In this document: positions 61,727 through 64,000 of the stretch, one piece after another | Numbering within the stretch: position 1 is the first letter of the stretch | Layout: every line of letters starts with the position of its first letter | Source: Gremmenia infestans | Lineage: Eukaryota > Ascomycota > Leotiomycetes > Helotiales > Hamatocanthoscyphaceae | NCBI GenBank assembly: GCA_032629725.1 | Contig: JAFEVB010000029.1 | Coordinates: 558,001-622,000 of the forward strand | Reading direction: 5' to 3' | Length of the DNA stretch: 64,000 nt | Notes under the pieces: generated by a model | What the model was told of the DNA's origin: nothing | What the model saw: only the letters and a program-made list of their open reading frames with translations | The model's database searches: none | Position numbers and translations under genes: made by a program

Positions 61727-62378
61727 CGCTGGGAATTCTCTTGGTTGTGGTTGAAAGCCGGACGGCACGTTTTTGCGTGTGTGCTTTTGCCGCCGGCTTG
61801 AAGTCGGGATTTTCCGCCGAGAAATTAATGGATTTGATCGTGATGAAGGATTATGCAGAAGCCTTTGGACAAGAAGATACTGTGATTTTAAAACAGGGTT
61901 CATCAATGTTTGCTGACAAGCTGGGAAAGTTCCTAGGGAGGCAGCCTCTTAAGCTGTTGAAAGTCTTGCAGGGAAGGTACGGAGAAAGCGGCATCAACAT
62001 ATTATAAATATATCAGGGCTGCGAGGCACAACAGGAAGTCAAAACTTAACATTGCCCGTGATAGGAAACCTTTCGTGTGACTCTTCAAGGCAACGAATGA
62101 TGTTCCATGGCATTGGCCAAGTTCTTGAGCAGCATGCGGCTCTTGGAGAAAAGCTTCTGGATGTCCACCGGAAGCGTCTCAATATACCCAATATCACTTG
62201 TAGCATCATCTCACAACCATCAAGCATATATTGGCCAGTTCATGATCTGACCCCTTCAATTGCTGAATCTAAAGCCCCTTCTCACGAAGCATACAATGTA
62301 CAATTCTCTCCCCTCTATCTCACACTCATTGCCATCCACCCCCGTCTGACTTTCCCTTCCTTCCCCATATCCGTAAAT
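61727..62378. other. Intergenic, MAK10 to ATP15
   Basis: 652 bases, MAK10 promoter and ATP15 3' flank. Frames here lack ATG or are short, and one is merely an upstream extension of the MAK10 frame. No gene is supported. Confidence 0.55.
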
Positions 62379-62741
62379 CTATGATGCAGGAGAGCCGGCA
62401 GCTTCTGCCATCGAAGCAGCATTCGCCTCCGCAACATTCTGGTGCTCGCCCTGCTTGCCGTTCTGTCCGCCATCAGCCCTCTCCCCACATCTCCACAATC
62501 AAAGAACACTCACATTCCACTTCGCCATCCTCAATTCACTCTCACCTCGTCGCTCGGCTGCCAATCGTTTGTCATCCTTCAGGCTTCGGCGGACGACGCG
62601 TGCGGCGACTGAGAGGTATTTGTTGTAGCTGTTCAGTTTGCATGTTTTGTCAGTCCGGGGCTTGCCATCAATTGAGGGGTAAGTGGGAGAATAATGGGCG
62701 AGGACATACGTGAGACCTGATGCTTTCCACGCGAATGCCAT
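62379..62741 (-). CDS. ATP15: ATP synthase epsilon subunit (central stalk)
   Basis: Exons 62741-62710, 62628-62514 and 62462-62379 give 76 residues, the usual length for this tiny subunit. It reads MAFAWKASGLTYNKYLSVAA, the RVVRRSLKDDKRLAAERRG core, then ELRMAKWNNGKQGE and an Ala-rich tail. Together with gamma and delta it forms the rotor stalk of mitochondrial F1. There is no cleaved presequence in the family. The gene is easily missed because each exon is short: the unspliced frame through the second exon stops at 62499. A CACGTG/CRE-like element sits about 100 bases upstream. Confidence 0.93.
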
Positions 62742-63239
62742 TGTGTGTTGCGGTTGGTTGTGAGGAGATGTAGAGCTTTGGTTAGTTGCTTTGCTGAAAG
62801 AAGCTGTTTGAGCTCGCTTTTCGAGATGGATGCCGGGACGTCACGTGAGCAGTTGCCGTTTCCAAATAGATAGGCCGAGTCTGAATTCACGACGAGGTAT
62901 TTGCGTCCTGTAGGCCGGAAATGGTTAGCTCCCTTCCCGTAGGCTAGTCTAGGGTTTGTAAATAGTAGATAGGCTGGGCTTCTAGAATGCATCGTCACGG
63001 ACGGATAGGGCTTTTTGATCACTGAACGATTTAAGATTGGTTAAGCAGACACCCTTCTGCATACTTGTAGAAGTCTTCCAGATTGCCAAATCTAAGTTCG
63101 GAACTACGTATTCCCCACTACTACGAGGTTCACAATCAAATGCAGCATGGACAAAGAAAATTCTTATCTACAGTGTGTACACTCTAAAGTAGGAGCTGGT
63201 GATACAACCCGTTCAATCTCAACCGAACCCCCCAAACGT
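62742..63239. promoter_or_regulatory. Intergenic, ATP15 promoter and QCR2 3' flank
   Basis: 498 bases. The element GACGTCACGTGAGC spans about 62838-62851. No gene is supported. Confidence 0.5.
62842..62847. promoter_or_regulatory. E-box CACGTG overlapping CRE-like site upstream of ATP15
   Basis: CACGTG within GACGTCACGTGAGC, 101 bases upstream of the ATP15 start. ACGTCA is the half-site of CREB/ATF-type bZIPs, and CACGTG that of Cbf1-type bHLH factors, known regulators of respiratory genes in yeasts. Confidence 0.4.
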
Positions 63240-64000
63240 TTATATCTTAAGACCAAGCTCCTCGGCATATGGCAGTACATATAGGTCTCCAACCGCCGAG
63301 ACAGTTGCCTTGCCCTCTAACAAAGCCTTGGCAGCCTATTCAATAATTAGCATGGGCAAAATTGGGCTCGGAATGGAGAAATCCTTACCGATTTCAGCTT
63401 CTCAGCAGTCACACCTTGAACGCTCTTTCCAACCTCGTCAATCTGGAAAGGCTTGCCACCATGCACAAGACCAGCTCCAGTTGATACGAGGCCAGCATCA
63501 GTGCTCTGACCTTCTTCTAGAGCGCGGTATTTAGCAAGAGCCACAGCCTTGGTGAAATCCTCCTTGCTGATAGAACCCTCGGCAATACTCTTGAGCGATT
63601 TGACGGCCTCAATAGATGCACCACGGATAGCCTGTGCAGATCCAGTGAACTGAATGGTCAGAAGTCCGGCATCAGAGTAAGCAAAATGAGTCGTTGTAGC
63701 GCTAGCCCCGGGAAAGGACGAGGATGCCTTGGCGAGGAGCGAGAAACCAGGTGTCCATTTGATGCTTGACTTGCCACCAAGGAGAGCTGCAAGAACAGAA
63801 ATTTCGGGCTTGTAAGATCCACCCGCGGTGAAAGAGCTTGAACCTGGGAACGCAAGAACGAGAGAGTTGCCTGAACCATGTGCGATACGTTCCTCTCCAC
63901 CATAGTACTTGCTTGCGTCACTTGAAACTGGAATTGTAGATGACTTTACGCCAGTGAAGAATTCGCCAACAGTCTTGGACAAATCAGCTTGGTTGGCTCC
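63240..64000 (-). CDS. QCR2: Cytochrome bc1 core protein 2 (partial, 5' end outside window)
   Basis: Mitochondrial complex III core subunit of the peptidase M16 (MPP-like) fold. Exons from the window edge down to 63389 and 63335-63240 give the last 235 residues; the start lies beyond the right edge. Blocks such as SKYYGGEERIAHGSGNSLVL, VLAALLGGKSSIKWTPGFSLL and KSVQGVTAEKLKS match fungal Qcr2. The protein ends EELGLKI. Frame at the edge is open and codon phase is zero, so the upstream exon simply continues. Catalytic zinc-ligand residues of MPP would lie in the missing part. Confidence 0.93.

Overview
The window is nuclear DNA of a filamentous ascomycete (Pezizomycotina). The evidence is short GT-AG introns of about 46-60 bases with CTAAC-like branch points, and fungal versions of Ede1, Sla1, Dnm1, Cdc55, Yea4, Mak10 and Pmp47. 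A fused fungal LtrA-type gene and long pyrimidine tracts before start codons point the same way. A leotiomycete is my guess from overall resemblance; the sequence alone does not prove it. I joined exons by hand, checking splice signals and reading-frame phase, so many genes below have one or more introns.

Layout. 1-2482: no convincing gene. 2483-6863: EDE1 (+). 6864-10078: long intergenic stretch. 10079-11816: alpha-tubulin (-), divergent from a PGA1-like ER protein (12187-12968, +). 13201-14106: omega-like GST (-), divergent from a WW-domain protein (14671-16278, +). 16623-17601: secreted PEBP (-), divergent from DNM1 (18825-21412, +). 22369-24777: decayed LtrA-type membrane-protein gene (+), convergent with a serine-rich hypothetical protein (24982-26088, -). 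27642-29502: CDC55 (+). 30763-32303: YEA4 (+). 32518-35801: AMP deaminase (+). 36637-38637: Dal5-type permease (+). 39327-42946: SLA1 (+). 44036-46181: a secreted Gly/Ala-rich repeat protein (+). 46425-47992: cytochrome P450 (-). 48746-51235: sugar transporter (-). 52521-54624: Abp2-like protein (-), divergent from PMP47 (55428-56473, +). 57258-58276: SDR (-). 59117-61726: MAK10 (-). 62379-62741: ATP15 (-). 63240 to the right edge: QCR2 (-), 5' end missing.

Most genes are housekeeping: endocytosis (EDE1, SLA1), cytoskeleton (alpha-tubulin), organelle division and metabolism (DNM1, PMP47, ATP15, QCR2), ER and glycosylation (PGA1-like, YEA4), signalling (CDC55), protein N-acetylation (MAK10) and purine salvage (AMD1). 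I see no biosynthetic gene cluster, transposon, tRNA, rRNA or CRISPR.

The most unusual object is the gene at 44036-46181. It has about sixteen exons, ten of them in a row symmetric phase 1-1, with ANPLSSL-type modules alternating with Gly/Ala spacer exons, including one of only 15 bases. Any of these exons could be skipped without changing frame. This recalls the exon logic of vertebrate elastin in an unrelated fungal secreted protein. The second notable object is the LtrA-type gene, which is broken by one frame slip and two in-frame TGA codons although its flanking frames and splice sites are intact.
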